Source: a bacterium
Lineage (GTDB): Bacteria > Planctomycetota > Planctomycetia > Pirellulales > Pirellulaceae
Reading direction: 5' to 3'
Length of the DNA: 64,000 nucleotides
Assembly (NCBI GenBank): GCA_030430075.1
Contig: JAUIGN010000019.1
Coordinates: 62,001 to 126,000, forward strand
Part shown: one piece after another, positions 30,789 through 39,758 of the stretch
Numbering within the stretch: the first letter of the stretch is position 1
Layout: each line of letters starts with the position of its first letter
Translations under genes and position numbers: made by a program
Notes under the pieces: model-generated
Databases searched by the model: none
What the model was told of the DNA's origin: nothing
The model's input: the letters and a program-made list of their open reading frames with translations, nothing else

Positions 30789-32087
30789 ATGACCGTAACC
30801 GTTCAACATCAGTCGCATGTCGCCGTCAACAAGCACCGGGTCATACGCCGACGCGACTTTCTCCGCTCGGTGGCGGCCACGGGCGCCGCGGCGGGCGCGG
30901 TCCGCTGGTCCGACATGCTGGCGCTGCACGCCGCCGAATTGCGCAAACAGGAAAAGGCTTGTATCCTGTTGTGGCAGGCCGGGGCCCCCAGCCAGTTTGA
31001 AACGTTCGACCCCAAGCCCGACCACGACAACGGCGGCGGAACGCGGGCCATCAGCACGGCCGTTCCCGGGATACAGGTGGCCCACAAACTGCCCAAGACC
31101 GCGGAAGTCATGGACAAGATCTGCTTGATTCGTTCGATGAACAGCCGTGAAGGCGCACATGCCCGTGCCAGCTACCTGATGCACACCGGCTACTTGCCGA
31201 CCGCCAGCGTCAAGTACCCCACACTCGGCTCGACCGCCGCCAGCCATCTGGCCGACCCCGACTTTGACCTGCCCAGCTTCGTTCGCGTCGGCGGTACGCG
31301 AGGCGGCGCGGATGCAGGCTTGCTGGGCGTCGAATTCAATCCGTTTGTGCTCAACGACGCCACGCGGCCGCCGGACAACACGGCCATTGCGACGTCTTCC
31401 GGCCGGTATCGCCGGCGTCTGGGCCTGCTGGGCCGTCTGGACGAGGAGTATGCCGCCCGAGGGGCCAGGCAAGAGGTCGTAAACCAGGGCAAACTATATG
31501 ACAAGGCGGCCAAGATGGTTCTCAGTCCTCGCATGGACGCCTTTGACATTCAGCGCGAGACAGACGCCACGCGCGCGACCTACGGTGACTCGCCGTTCGC
31601 CGCCGGTTGCCTGTTGGCCCGACGGTTGGTCGAGGCCGGAGTGACCTTCGTCGAAGTCACCTCCAACGGCTGGGACACGCATTTCGACAACGACGAGCGG
31701 ACGACCGAATTATGTGCGTCCATCGACCAGCCCTACGCCGCACTGCTCCGTGACCTGGAAGGTCGGGGCATGTTGGCGAATACCCTGGTGGTGCTGATGG
31801 GAGAGTTCGGCCGGACGCCAAAAATCAACGCCCGCAACGGGCGGGACCACTACCCGCGGGCCTTCAGCGCGGCACTCGCCGGTGGCGGTGTCCGCGGCGG
31901 ACAAGTGATCGGTGGTACGAGTCCCGACGGGGCGAACATTGAGGATCGGCCAGTCGCCGTCCCAGACATGCTGCGAACCATCTGCCACAGCTTGGGAATC
32001 GATGCCGACCACGAGAACATGAGCAGCATCGGACGCCCGATCAAAGTTGTCGACGGCGGCGAAGTCGTTACGGAAGCCTTCGCCTGA
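30789..32087 (+). CDS. DUF1501 protein, Tat-exported
   Basis: 432 residues from ATG 30789, preceded by AAAGG at a seven-base spacing. The N terminus has RRRDFLRSVAATG (Tat). DUF1501 landmarks are LLWQAGAPSQFETFDPKP, IRSMNSREGAHARASYLMHTGY, GVTFVEVTSNGWDTH, VVLMGEFGRTPKIN and GRDHYPRAFS. It is the partner of the DUF1549 gene upstream. It is diverged from the copy at 14676, with different lengths in the central part. Confidence 0.9.
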   Translation: MTVTVQHQSHVAVNKHRVIRRRDFLRSVAATGAAAGAVRWSDMLALHAAELRKQEKACILLWQAGAPSQFETFDPKPDHDNGGGTRAISTAVPGIQVAHKLPKTAEVMDKICLIRSMNSREGAHARASYLMHTGYLPTASVKYPTLGSTAASHLADPDFDLPSFVRVGGTRGGADAGLLGVEFNPFVLNDATRPPDNTAIATSSGRYRRRLGLLGRLDEEYAARGARQEVVNQGKLYDKAAKMVLSPRMDAFDIQRETDATRATYGDSPFAAGCLLARRLVEAGVTFVEVTSNGWDTHFDNDERTTELCASIDQPYAALLRDLEGRGMLANTLVVLMGEFGRTPKINARNGRDHYPRAFSAALAGGGVRGGQVIGGTSPDGANIEDRPVAVPDMLRTICHSLGIDADHENMSSIGRPIKVVDGGEVVTEAFA

Positions 32088-32202
32088 CGTTGTGGAAGGG
32101 CGGGTGGGAAGTAGGTAATGGGACGCGGAAAGCACGCATTGGGTTTCTTAGCTCCTGCTTGGCCTGACGTCCGGGGGCAGACGAAGCTTCCAGATTCTGT
32201 AG

Positions 32203-32219
32203 GTCATGCTGTGCATGAC
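32203..32219. repeat. GTCATGC-type palindromic repeat, longest stem
   Basis: GTCATGCTGTGCATGAC. Here the pairing extends outward to nine bases per arm (AGGTCATGC / GCATGACCT), giving the best-formed hairpin of the family. Confidence 0.88.
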
Positions 32220-32283
32220 CTCCGAAGTGACGGACTGACGCATGGGGGATGGGAGACCTGCGGTCAGCGGTTTCGGCGGGGTC

Positions 32284-32397
32284 GGAGACCCGCGCCGAGC
32301 AAGTAGGGAGACCCGCGCCGAACAGGTACGGAGAACCGCGCCAAGCAAGTAGGGAGACCCGCGCCGAGCAAGTAGGGGGAACCGCGGCGAACAGGTG
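32284..32397. repeat. 23-bp tandem repeat, five contiguous copies
   Basis: Units begin at 32284, 32307, 32330, 32353 and 32376, each with the core GGAGACCCGCGCCGA followed by GCAAGTAG or ACAGGTAC. Units 1 and 4 are identical. There are no spacers, so it is not a CRISPR array. It lies between the ends of convergent genes. Confidence 0.95.
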
Positions 32398-32418
32398 TCG
32401 ACGGCAATTGTTGGGCTG

Positions 32419-33471
32419 TCAGTCGAATAATTCCTGCTGAGGGTCCTGGCCGCTTCGCTCCGCGGTCTGCTCAGCCGGGGGCAACATGTTCAGGTGGGAA
32501 TAGGCCTTGGCGGTCGCCATCCGCCCGCGTGGGCTGCGGATGACCAATTCGCTGCGGAGCAAAAACGGCTCGACGTCGTCACTGAGCGTATCCACGGCGA
32601 CGTTCATCGTATGGGCGATCGCCTCGATTCCGGCCGGCCCGCCGCCGAAGACGCGGATCAGCGTTTGCAGGTAGCGGCGTTCCTGGTTGCCGAGCCCCAG
32701 GTGGTCGACTTCGATCATCTCCAGCGCGGCAAGGGCGACTTGGGGGGTGATGCGTCCATCAGCGCGGCTCTCCGCATAGTCGCGGATCCAGCGGAGCATG
32801 TTGTTGGCGATCCGCGGAGTCCCGCGACTGCGATGCGCGACTTCGCGAGCCGCTTCTTCGTCGATCGGCACGGCCAGCTTTTTGGCGTTGCGGATGACGA
32901 TGTCGTACAACTCCCGCTCGGCGTAGAACGTGAGGTGCTCACGGATTTGAAAGCGGTCCCGCAACGGGCTGGATAGCATTCCGGCCCGCGTCGTCGCGCC
33001 GATCAGGGTGAACTTCTTGAGCGGCATATTCAGCGTCCGGGCGTTCACGCCTTCGCCCAGGACGATGTCGATCCGGAAATCTTCCATCGACGTGTAGAGA
33101 TACTCTTCAACCGAGCGGGGCACGCGGTGAATCTCGTCGATAAAGAGGACTGAATTTTCCGACAGGTTCGTCAGGTAGGGGACGAGATCCTTGGGCGCTT
33201 TGAGCCCGGCGCCGACCGCCAGTTGCAGGTTGACCCCCATTTCGTTCGGCAGGCAGCGAGCGAACGTCGTCTTGCCTAGCCCGGGCGGCCCGTCGAAGAG
33301 GATGTGGCCGAGCGGTTCGCCCCGTTTTTGAGCCGCTTCCAACGCGATTTGCAATCGCGCGGCGGTCTCTCGTTGACCGATCATGTCGGCCATGCGGGCC
33401 GGACGGAGGTCGCGATCGTCATCGTCATCGGGCAGTTCGGCCGCGCCGCCCAGCGTTGTTTCTCGAGCCAT
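32419..33471 (-). CDS. ruvB: Holliday junction branch migration helicase RuvB
   Basis: AAA+ motor that drives branch migration with RuvA. 350 residues from ATG 33471; the long open frame upstream belongs to an overlapping gene in another frame. Walker A GPPGLGKTT (61-69), Walker B FIDEIHR, sensor 1 GATTRAG, arginine-finger region SSPLRDRF and a winged-helix C-terminal domain are all present. It overlaps the preceding zinc-ribbon gene by 91 bases and is last in the run ruvC-ruvA-two zinc-ribbon genes-ruvB. AAGGAA lies about twelve bases upstream of the start. Confidence 0.96.
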   Translation of the reverse strand: MARETTLGGAAELPDDDDDRDLRPARMADMIGQRETAARLQIALEAAQKRGEPLGHILFDGPPGLGKTTFARCLPNEMGVNLQLAVGAGLKAPKDLVPYLTNLSENSVLFIDEIHRVPRSVEEYLYTSMEDFRIDIVLGEGVNARTLNMPLKKFTLIGATTRAGMLSSPLRDRFQIREHLTFYAERELYDIVIRNAKKLAVPIDEEAAREVAHRSRGTPRIANNMLRWIRDYAESRADGRITPQVALAALEMIEVDHLGLGNQERRYLQTLIRVFGGGPAGIEAIAHTMNVAVDTLSDDVEPFLLRSELVIRSPRGRMATAKAYSHLNMLPPAEQTAERSGQDPQQELFD

Positions 33472-34556
33472 CGTCCGTGGTGGTTCCTTGTACTTGCGGC
33501 ATGCGTGCCATCTGCTGGCATCATAACAGATGCTTCGGCAGGGCGGGAAGCGAGGTTGGTCGGTGCAGGCTGCCGGTGGCTGCCTACGATGGCTCCGACG
33601 ACGCCCAGCATGGCCAGCAGGCCGAGGATCGCCAGGATAACAATTCCGATGATCACGACCAGCTTCTTGTACGACGTGGGTGCTTCCCCGGCAACCTTGC
33701 CGGTTTGGCCATTCACCAGACAGCGGTACACACGATCCTGGTATCGATACGCCATCACCCAAACGGGAAACAGGACCGCCTCGCTGGCCAGTCCCTCGAT
33801 GCGAAGATTGACCTTCATCCGCCGATGGCGGCCGGGAACGTACTGGGCACAGGCCTGCTGTTCGAAACTTTCCAGCCCTTGCCGTGCCAGCGGCCGCGCA
33901 TACTTCCGCGCCACGCGAAACTGCTCGACAATCGCATTCTCCAGATCCACTTCGCCGGCCGGAACGGCGGCATCCAGGCGGAATGGGCTGATCGCCTGCG
34001 TTTCATGGGCGGTCAGGACGCCGCTGGCCCCGATCATCACGCCGGCATAAGTGCCGTGGTGTTCGCCGGTCATGGGCACCCAATCGCCCCGTGCACCGAA
34101 CGGCATCTGGCTGCTGTCCGCCGTCCAAAAGGTAAAGGTCTTCGCGGTAAAGACCCAGTAGGGAACGTAGACGGGTGTCATCTTCGTCACGGCCGCGGCA
34201 CGGGAGAGGTCGCCGGGCCGCCAAAATCCCTTTCCCAGCCATTTTCGCATGGTCGACTCGGCCGTCGCCCGATCTTGCTCGAAACGAATCACGCGGCGAG
34301 GTGCGATGGCCTTTCGCTCCGGCTGCTCCTGCAATGACTCGGAGCCGCAAAACGGGCAGCGCAGCGACTGTGCGGAAGCGTCATAGGTCATCGACGCGCC
34401 GCAGCCCGTGCAATCGAAACCTCGCGTCACGGTCTGCGTGTCGGCGATCGTGACCACATCTTGCCGCGGCGCCTCGGTCCCGCAGTTCGCGCAGAACAGG
34501 TCTTCCTCGTCGATCAGCGCGCGGCAAACGGAACATTTTTGCAGCAGGTCAGCCAT
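33381..34556 (-). CDS. Zinc-ribbon membrane protein B, paralogue of upstream gene
   Basis: 391 residues from ATG 34556. Order: a four-cysteine ribbon at the N terminus (CSVC...CANC), a second ribbon (CTGCG...CPFCG), a soluble middle domain with WLGKGFWRPGDLSRA and VPYWVF, then [19 protein letters not shown], a hydrophobic helix (VVIIGIVILAILGLLAMLGVVGAIV) and a polar tail that overlaps ruvB. Its start overlaps the stop of protein A by eight bases. I recognise the architecture (zinc ribbons plus a C-terminal anchor) but not a function. The position between ruvA and ruvB and the overlaps imply translational coupling. Confidence 0.82.
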   Translation of the reverse strand: MADLLQKCSVCRALIDEEDLFCANCGTEAPRQDVVTIADTQTVTRGFDCTGCGASMTYDASAQSLRCPFCGSESLQEQPERKAIAPRRVIRFEQDRATAESTMRKWLGKGFWRPGDLSRAAAVTKMTPVYVPYWVFTAKTFTFWTADSSQMPFGARGDWVPMTGEHHGTYAGVMIGASGVLTAHETQAISPFRLDAAVPAGEVDLENAIVEQFRVARKYARPLARQGLESFEQQACAQYVPGRHRRMKVNLRIEGLASEAVLFPVWVMAYRYQDRVYRCLVNGQTGKVAGEAPTSYKKLVVIIGIVILAILGLLAMLGVVGAIVGSHRQPAPTNLASRPAEASVMMPADGTHAASTRNHHGRWLEKQRWAARPNCPMTMTIATSVRPAWPT

Positions 34557-35760
34557 TGATTGCCACCAGTACGATCGCCACGACAAGAAACATCAGCAGG
34601 GCGATCCCCAGTCCGGTCAGGCCGATCCGTTTCCAGGAAACGGGTTTGTCACCGTCGCACTTCCCGGTCTGGCCGTTCACCAGGAAGCGATAAAGCTTGT
34701 CGTCATACCGATAGCTCAAGATGTAGATGGGCAACAGGCAGAGGTCGGAGTTGACGTTACGAAAGCTGGTGGAGACTTCCAGCCCCCGATGCGTATCTCC
34801 CGGCAGGAAGTTGCCGATGTTACTTCCTTCGCGGCGGTAGAACTCCTGCTGGCATCGCTGCAGTGCTTCGTCGCGCGCGATCGAATACTCCTCGGACATC
34901 CAACCGGCCAGGTACATCGGCTCGTAGCGCTTCAGCGCCGGCAACCGGAACGGCTTGATGCGTTCGGCCTGGTCCTGCGGGAGCCCCTTGCTGCCGGAAA
35001 CCAGAAAGCCGCTGTAGTAACGATGGTGCCGACCGCTGAGCGGCCACCACTCGGTCTCCCGCACGCGGCGGGTCTTGGTCACCAGTTTCCCTTTCGAGTC
35101 GCGGGTGACATACGTTTCCGTGCGGTACCAGTATTCACCAATGCTGGCGTCCCAGCGACTTTCGGCCAGCATCGAGAACGACCAGAACGGCAGGTACACT
35201 CCCCGCAGCTTGTCTTCGATCTTGGCGGACTTGAGATCTCCCGGCCGGAAGAGCGACTTCTGTCCGATCCAGTCGCGGAACTTCTGGTGGGCCTGCTCCG
35301 GTGTGATGGCGAAGCCAATCACAAACTCGGGCTCCTGCCGGCCGGTCGCTACGGGCGAGAATTCGGAAACGTACGTGGAATCACAGAACGGGCAGACGAA
35401 GCTCCGTTGCTCTCCCTCCACACCCACTTCCGCACCACAGTTGTCGCAACGAAAGTATTTCTGTTCCCGGTGCGGTCTCTCCGCGGGACGCGCTCCGGCG
35501 GCCGTGCCTGGAACGGACGGCGCCGCGTGCCGTGGCCGCGGTTCATCCGGCACGACCTCCGCCTCGACCACCAGGGGCTCGTCGACGATGGCCGCGTCAA
35601 TCACCGTAATCGGCGGTTCAATTTCGTGCGGCGTTCCGCAAGCGGGACAGAACTTGTCCTGAGGATCGAGCGGGCAGCCGCAGGCGTCGCACGGCTGTCC
35701 GAGCGGCGCAGGTTCAGTCGAGTCAACGTCGACGTCGTCCAGGAACTCAATTTCGGCCAT
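34549..35760 (-). CDS. Zinc-ribbon membrane protein A
   Basis: 403 residues from ATG 35760, overlapping the end of ruvA by 14 bases. Two zinc ribbons are seen: [19 protein letters not shown] near residue 25 and CDNCGAEV...CPFCDSTYV near 105, separated by an acidic/Pro linker. The middle domain has [20 protein letters not shown] and LPFWSF, which aligns with protein B. It ends with [19 protein letters not shown] and a hydrophobic helix ([22 protein letters not shown]). Proteins A and B are clear duplicates. No enzymatic motif was seen. A membrane-anchored, nucleic-acid- or protein-binding role is possible. Confidence 0.82.
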   Translation of the reverse strand: MAEIEFLDDVDVDSTEPAPLGQPCDACGCPLDPQDKFCPACGTPHEIEPPITVIDAAIVDEPLVVEAEVVPDEPRPRHAAPSVPGTAAGARPAERPHREQKYFRCDNCGAEVGVEGEQRSFVCPFCDSTYVSEFSPVATGRQEPEFVIGFAITPEQAHQKFRDWIGQKSLFRPGDLKSAKIEDKLRGVYLPFWSFSMLAESRWDASIGEYWYRTETYVTRDSKGKLVTKTRRVRETEWWPLSGRHHRYYSGFLVSGSKGLPQDQAERIKPFRLPALKRYEPMYLAGWMSEEYSIARDEALQRCQQEFYRREGSNIGNFLPGDTHRGLEVSTSFRNVNSDLCLLPIYILSYRYDDKLYRFLVNGQTGKCDGDKPVSWKRIGLTGLGIALLMFLVVAIVLVAING

Positions 35761-36370
35761 GGCTTTCGTCGTAGATGGTGGTCAACAGATCGTTCACATC
35801 CTTGAATTTCTTCTTGCTCTCGATCGCGGAATCCAGCAACCGACGCGCGTCCGCCTCACTATGCCCCAAGGCACAGAGAGCAACAAACGCATCGTCGACC
35901 ACGTCGCGTTTGATCTCGCTGGTGGGGACGTCGATGCCCACGATCAGCGCGAACTTTGGCATCTTGCGGCGCAACTTGGCGATGATCCGTTCCGCGGTCG
36001 CCGGTCCGATGCCGGGCAGCGTGGAAAGCCCTTTCGAATCCTGCTCTTCAATCAACACCGCAACGTCCTGGACCGGCTTGATCATGGCGCGCAGGGCCTT
36101 CTTGACTCCCACGCCGTCGACCGAACAGAACATCTCGAAAAACTCGCGTTCCTCGGCCCTCAGAAACCCGATGAGCCGCGGCGTCAAGCGGCCGTGCGCC
36201 GGGTTTCCTTCGAGGTGGTGCAGCGTGTGAAGACTGACTTGCCGCCCGATCTGCGACTGCAACTGGCGGCGGTTGAAGTCCGGGATTCCAACCGCGTACT
36301 CAAAAGGATCGACGGCCACCGTGGCGTGCTCGTCCAACGAAAGCAGGGTTCCTGTAATCTTGGTTATCAA
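35747..36370 (-). CDS. ruvA: Holliday junction branch migration complex subunit RuvA
   Basis: 207 residues from a TTG start at 36370, supported by AAGGA about seven bases upstream and by the family-like opening [11 protein letters not shown]. The protein has an OB-fold N domain, two helix-hairpin-helix motifs ([16 protein letters not shown] and [19 protein letters not shown]) and the small C-terminal domain III ([22 protein letters not shown]) that contacts RuvB. It binds four-way junctions as a tetramer. The downstream zinc-ribbon gene overlaps its stop. Confidence 0.94.
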   Translation of the reverse strand: MITKITGTLLSLDEHATVAVDPFEYAVGIPDFNRRQLQSQIGRQVSLHTLHHLEGNPAHGRLTPRLIGFLRAEEREFFEMFCSVDGVGVKKALRAMIKPVQDVAVLIEEQDSKGLSTLPGIGPATAERIIAKLRRKMPKFALIVGIDVPTSEIKRDVVDDAFVALCALGHSEADARRLLDSAIESKKKFKDVNDLLTTIYDESHGRN

Positions 36371-36967
36371 CGTATTTTCCTTAATCCAGTGAACGTGCCG
36401 CCGGCAACCTCCCGATGCGACGGGTGGCCGCCCTGCGTATCGGGGCGGTCCAAATAACAACCATCAACGCAGGGGGCTGCAGGCTCGCGGTGGCATCTCA
36501 TTCGACAAGGCTCCCATTGATCGCGACGGCAATGACGCCCGCTGTTCGATATTCGCTGCGACGCGTGTTTCGGCCAACGCCTCGGTAAGCCGGATATTTC
36601 ATCGACGAACAGCGATTCTGACCGAGTCGCCGTCATTAGCGGTGAACTTTTCCACAATGCTGCGCATTTCAGCCGGTACGAGTTGGCGTCCAGTCTTCAC
36701 TGCTATCAAAACAACCGGGGCTAACGCCCAACGGCTGATGTGTGATCCGGGGCTAACGCCCTGCGGCTGATGTGTGATCCGGGCCTAACGCCCTGCGGTT
36801 GATGTGTGATCCGGGGCTAACGCCGTGCGGTTGATGGGTGATCCGGGTGTGCGCCTGGCTCGCTGGGCAATCAACGGAACCGCAGGCGGGCAAACGCGAC
36901 CGCACCTGGGGAACGTGATCTACGAATCGTTTGCTGACCGGCGACATGACGTGGCGGAGGCAATCCC
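36371..36967. other. Intergenic region between ruvC and ruvA with 32-bp repeat array
   Basis: The region interrupts the otherwise tight ruv run by almost 600 bases. It contains the repeat array 36715-36842. A 33-codon minus-strand frame (36599-36700) starting GTG has a protein-like look but no ribosome site or recognisable family and is not called. Confidence 0.6.
36715..36842. repeat. 32-bp tandem repeat, four copies (GGGGCTAACGCCC family)
   Basis: Units start at 36715, 36747, 36779 and 36811, with a partial fifth at 36843. The core CCGGGGCTAACGCCC can form a GGGC/GCCC stem, followed by GCGG(C/T)TGATGTGTGAT. Contiguous, no spacers. Single related copies lie at 4872 and 47025 in the opposite orientation. 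Confidence 0.95.
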
Positions 36968-37477
36968 CTAGGCCGCTTGGGCCCCAAGATAATGGTGGCA
37001 GAGGGCAATGGCTAGAGCGTCCGCCACATCCGGCGGTTCGGGTGGCGCCAGCAATCCGAACTCGCGACAGATGGCGTGTTGCATCTGGGACTTCGGCGCC
37101 CGGCCGTTGCCGGTGAGGATCCGCTTGACCTGCGTCGCAGCGTAGTTCACGATCGGCACGTCGCGCTGGGCGGCGGCCAGGCAGATCACGCCGCGGGCGT
37201 GGCCCATCAAGATCGAAGTGCGCGGCCGGGCGTAGTGCGAATAGAGTTCTTCGAGGGCCATCGCCGCCGGGCAAAACGACGCGACGACATCGGCGATCCC
37301 GTCGTGCAGTTCCTTGAGCCGGTCGCCCATGGACGTGTGTCGGCGGGTACGAATCACGCCGGCTTCCACGAGCTCAAATCCATTCTCGACAATCTGCAAG
37401 ACGCCGTAGCCGGTGATGTTCAGTCCCGGGTCGACCCCCAGGATGCGCGGCGTTTGCTGGTCAGGTTGAGCGGACAT
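36968..37477 (-). CDS. ruvC: Crossover junction endodeoxyribonuclease RuvC
   Basis: Resolves Holliday junctions by symmetric nicking. 169 residues, with the RNase H-like acidic residues in GVDPGLNITGYG, MALEELY and PPDVADALAIALCHHY. The start ATG at 37477 lies only three bases after the cysS stop, so the two are co-transcribed and perhaps coupled. ruvA follows after a repeat-containing gap. Confidence 0.95.
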   Translation of the reverse strand: MSAQPDQQTPRILGVDPGLNITGYGVLQIVENGFELVEAGVIRTRRHTSMGDRLKELHDGIADVVASFCPAAMALEELYSHYARPRTSILMGHARGVICLAAAQRDVPIVNYAATQVKRILTGNGRAPKSQMQHAICREFGLLAPPEPPDVADALAIALCHHYLGAQAA

Positions 37478-37480
37478 CGG

Positions 37481-39073
37481 CTATTCAAGCCTCCAACCGG
37501 TGCCATCCTTGCGATCCTCGATCGTGATCCCCAATTCTCGCAGCCCGTCGCGAATTCGATCCGACGTGGCGAAGTCCTTGTTGGCACGCGCTTCGGCGCG
37601 CAAGGCGATCAGCAGTTCCATCAGCTTGCCGACCAGGGCGTCGTCGCCCCCGGCTTGCTCCGGTGCGGATCCAAACAGGCCGAACAGGGCCGACAGTTCA
37701 CGCAGCGTCTGCACACCACGTTGCAAGGCCTGGACGGCGGCCGGATCAGGTGTCGCCGCCCCTTCCAGTTCCGCCTGATCGATGAACCGATTCAGGAGCC
37801 GCACCAGCTCGAACAACTCACTGACCGCCGCTCCGCTATTGAAGTCATCGTCCATCTTGGCCAGAAAACCGGCGCGTCGAGCGTGGACGTTTTTCAGCAG
37901 CGGGTCGTTATGAGGATCGAAGTCTCCCGCCTGGCGGTTGGTGATCGGCGGCATGTCGTAAAACGATTCGCCGGTGACGCGAGCGAACCGTTCGAAGAAC
38001 CGATGAAACGTTTCGAGCCCCGTACCGGCTTCTTCGATCCCCTCATCGTTGAAGACGATCGTGCTGCGATAGTGGGTCCGGAGCAGAAAGAAGCGAATCC
38101 GTTCACCGCCGTGGCGCTTGATCAATTCGGCCAGCCCGCCGGCCCCTTTGGAACGGCTGATTTTTGTCTCTGCGGTGGCGGTCTCCGGAGTGACGGCCGC
38201 CTCACGTTCCGCTCGTCCACCCACCTTCCCGGCCGCGGCCGCCCGCATGAGCCCGTTGTGCATCCAGTATTTGACCATCGGTTTCCCGTGGCAGCATTCG
38301 CTTTGGGCGATCTCATTTTCGTGGTGGGGGAAGACCAGGTCGAGCCCCCCGCCGTGGATGTCGAACGTCTCGCCCAGAATCTTGTGACTCATCGCAGAGC
38401 ATTCAATGTGCCAACCGGGCCGTCCCGCTCCCCACGGACTCTCCCAGGAAGGTTCGTTCGGCTTGGCGGACTTCCACAGTGCGAAGTCGCTGGGTGACCG
38501 CTTCTTGGCCGCCGCCCCTCCCCCCTCGCCCTGCTGTTCGTCGGCCGAGCGGTTGCTGAGCTTGCCATAGTGGGGATCACGCAACACGTCAAAGAAGACA
38601 TCGCCGTCTGCATCGTAGGCATAGCCTTGCTGGATCAGGTTGGCGATGAATTCGATAATGTCGTCGATATGCTCGGTCGCCTTGGGCATCACGTCGATCT
38701 GATCGACTCCCAGGGCCTGTAGGTTGGCCACGTAGTCCGCAATATTTTCCGCAGCAACCTCCTCCATGGTGAGCTGGCGTTTGTTGGCCTCGTCGATCAA
38801 CTTGTCATCGACGTCCGTAATGTTGACAACCCACGTCACCTCGTAACCGCAATAGACCAGGTAACGCTTAATCGCATCGAAAATCACCGGCCCCACCATG
38901 TGGCCGATGTGGGCTTCTTTGTAGACCGTCGGCCCGCAGAGGTAGATTCCGACCTTTCCTTCCTGCAACGGCTCGAACGACTCCTTCTGTTTCGAAAGCG
39001 TGTTGTAGACACGCAGCGAATTCGCACACACCTTGTTGTTGCTCACGTTTTCCGCTTCCGTTGCTGAGGACAT
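37481..39073 (-). CDS. cysS: Cysteinyl-tRNA synthetase
   Basis: Charges tRNA-Cys. 530 residues, longer than the typical 460. The class I HIGH motif is in EAHIGHM; zinc and substrate residues are in LCGPTVY, IECSAMS and FPHHENE. The KMSKS loop reads KISRSKG and is preceded by an insertion of roughly 20 residues rich in Ala, Glu and Arg (after [10 protein letters not shown]). The C-terminal helical domain ends [16 protein letters not shown]. It is downstream of ispF and immediately upstream of ruvC. Confidence 0.95.
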   Translation of the reverse strand: MSSATEAENVSNNKVCANSLRVYNTLSKQKESFEPLQEGKVGIYLCGPTVYKEAHIGHMVGPVIFDAIKRYLVYCGYEVTWVVNITDVDDKLIDEANKRQLTMEEVAAENIADYVANLQALGVDQIDVMPKATEHIDDIIEFIANLIQQGYAYDADGDVFFDVLRDPHYGKLSNRSADEQQGEGGGAAAKKRSPSDFALWKSAKPNEPSWESPWGAGRPGWHIECSAMSHKILGETFDIHGGGLDLVFPHHENEIAQSECCHGKPMVKYWMHNGLMRAAAAGKVGGRAEREAAVTPETATAETKISRSKGAGGLAELIKRHGGERIRFFLLRTHYRSTIVFNDEGIEEAGTGLETFHRFFERFARVTGESFYDMPPITNRQAGDFDPHNDPLLKNVHARRAGFLAKMDDDFNSGAAVSELFELVRLLNRFIDQAELEGAATPDPAAVQALQRGVQTLRELSALFGLFGSAPEQAGGDDALVGKLMELLIALRAEARANKDFATSDRIRDGLRELGITIEDRKDGTGWRLE

Positions 39074-39130
39074 CTCAATCCGATTCCCTGCCGAAGGTTG
39101 ATCGTGGGTAGACGCGTATCGCGTCCGAGT

Positions 39131-39622
39131 TTACTCGTCGGCACGCGACAGCAGTGCGATACATTGCGCGCTGACCGCCTGTCCGGTGCCAATTTCGCCG
39201 ACGCCCTCGCCGGTCTTGGCCTTGATGTTCACTTGAGTGGGGTCGATTGTCAGAATTTCCGCGAGACGCTCGGCGATCGTCGCCTTGTGCGGGCTCAGCT
39301 TGGGACGCTCGGCAAACACGATGCAGTCGAGGTTCGCAATCCGCCAGCCCTGGTCTCGCACGTGTGCCGCGGCGATCGTCAACATTTCCGCCGAGCAGCG
39401 ATCGCGATTGGCGTCTGCCGTATCGGGAAACAGGTCGCCGATGTCGCCCAGGGCGGCGGCGCCGAGCAGCGCATCCGTGACGGCGTGCAGGAGCACATCC
39501 GCGTCGCTGTGGCCGACAAGATGCTTGTCGAACGGAATTTCCACACCACCGATCAGAAGTGGCCCGGGGCCCGCCAGCCGGTGCGTGTCGTGGCCAATGC
39601 CAACTCGGGTTGGTGTCGTGAC
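39131..39622 (-). CDS. ispF: 2-C-methyl-D-erythritol 2,4-cyclodiphosphate synthase, start codon non-canonical
   Basis: MEP-pathway isoprenoid enzyme that converts CDP-ME 2-phosphate to the cyclodiphosphate. The body is diagnostic: GHSDADVLLHAVTDALLGAAALGDIG and GVGEIGTGQAVSAQ. The first standard in-frame start, GTG at 39544, would remove the metal-binding GHDTHRL block, which is encoded in frame just upstream (VGIGHDTHRLAGPGP). Continuing upstream there is no ATG, GTG or TTG before the in-frame stop. However, a perfect AAGGAGG ends four bases before a GTC codon (39622-39620), which is followed by ACG. I place the start there; initiation at GTC, ACG or an error/mutation of GTG cannot be distinguished. 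Confidence 0.85.
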   Translation of the reverse strand, partial: VTTPTRVGIGHDTHRLAGPGPLLIGGVEIPFDKHLVGHSDADVLLHAVTDALLGAAALGDIGDLFPDTADANRDRCSAEMLTIAAAHVRDQGWRIANLDCIVFAERPKLSPHKATIAERLAEILTIDPTQVNIKAKTGEGVGEIGTGQAVSAQCIALLSRADE

Positions 39623-39758
39623 AAATCCTCCTTGACTGTGGGGCCCTCTCGCCGGTTGGCCGGATTATAGCCCAGTGCCCAAAATGCGACAACGCGATCC
39701 GGCCCGGCCCTCGAGCGGTCCTATCCGCTCTGCTCGAACGCACTTATAATCGAGCCCC

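Larger units (their letters stand above)
32088..32418. other. Intergenic region between convergent DUF1501 and ruvB genes
   Basis: Almost entirely repeats: the palindrome at 32203-32219 and the 23-bp array at 32284-32397. No gene supported. Confidence 0.7.

Noticed and set aside
32284-32397. Possible CRISPR array
   Set aside because: Units are contiguous with no spacers and no cas gene is present.
36599-36700. 33-codon minus-strand frame beginning GTG (VKTGRQLVPAEM...)
   Set aside because: Looks protein-like but too short, with no ribosome site and no recognised family; it may be a gene remnant.
36715-36842. Possible CRISPR array with 32-bp units
   Set aside because: No spacers between units, and related single copies exist elsewhere between genes.
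39131-39544. Shorter ispF starting at GTG 39544
   Set aside because: Would drop the conserved GHDTHRL metal-binding block encoded in frame upstream.
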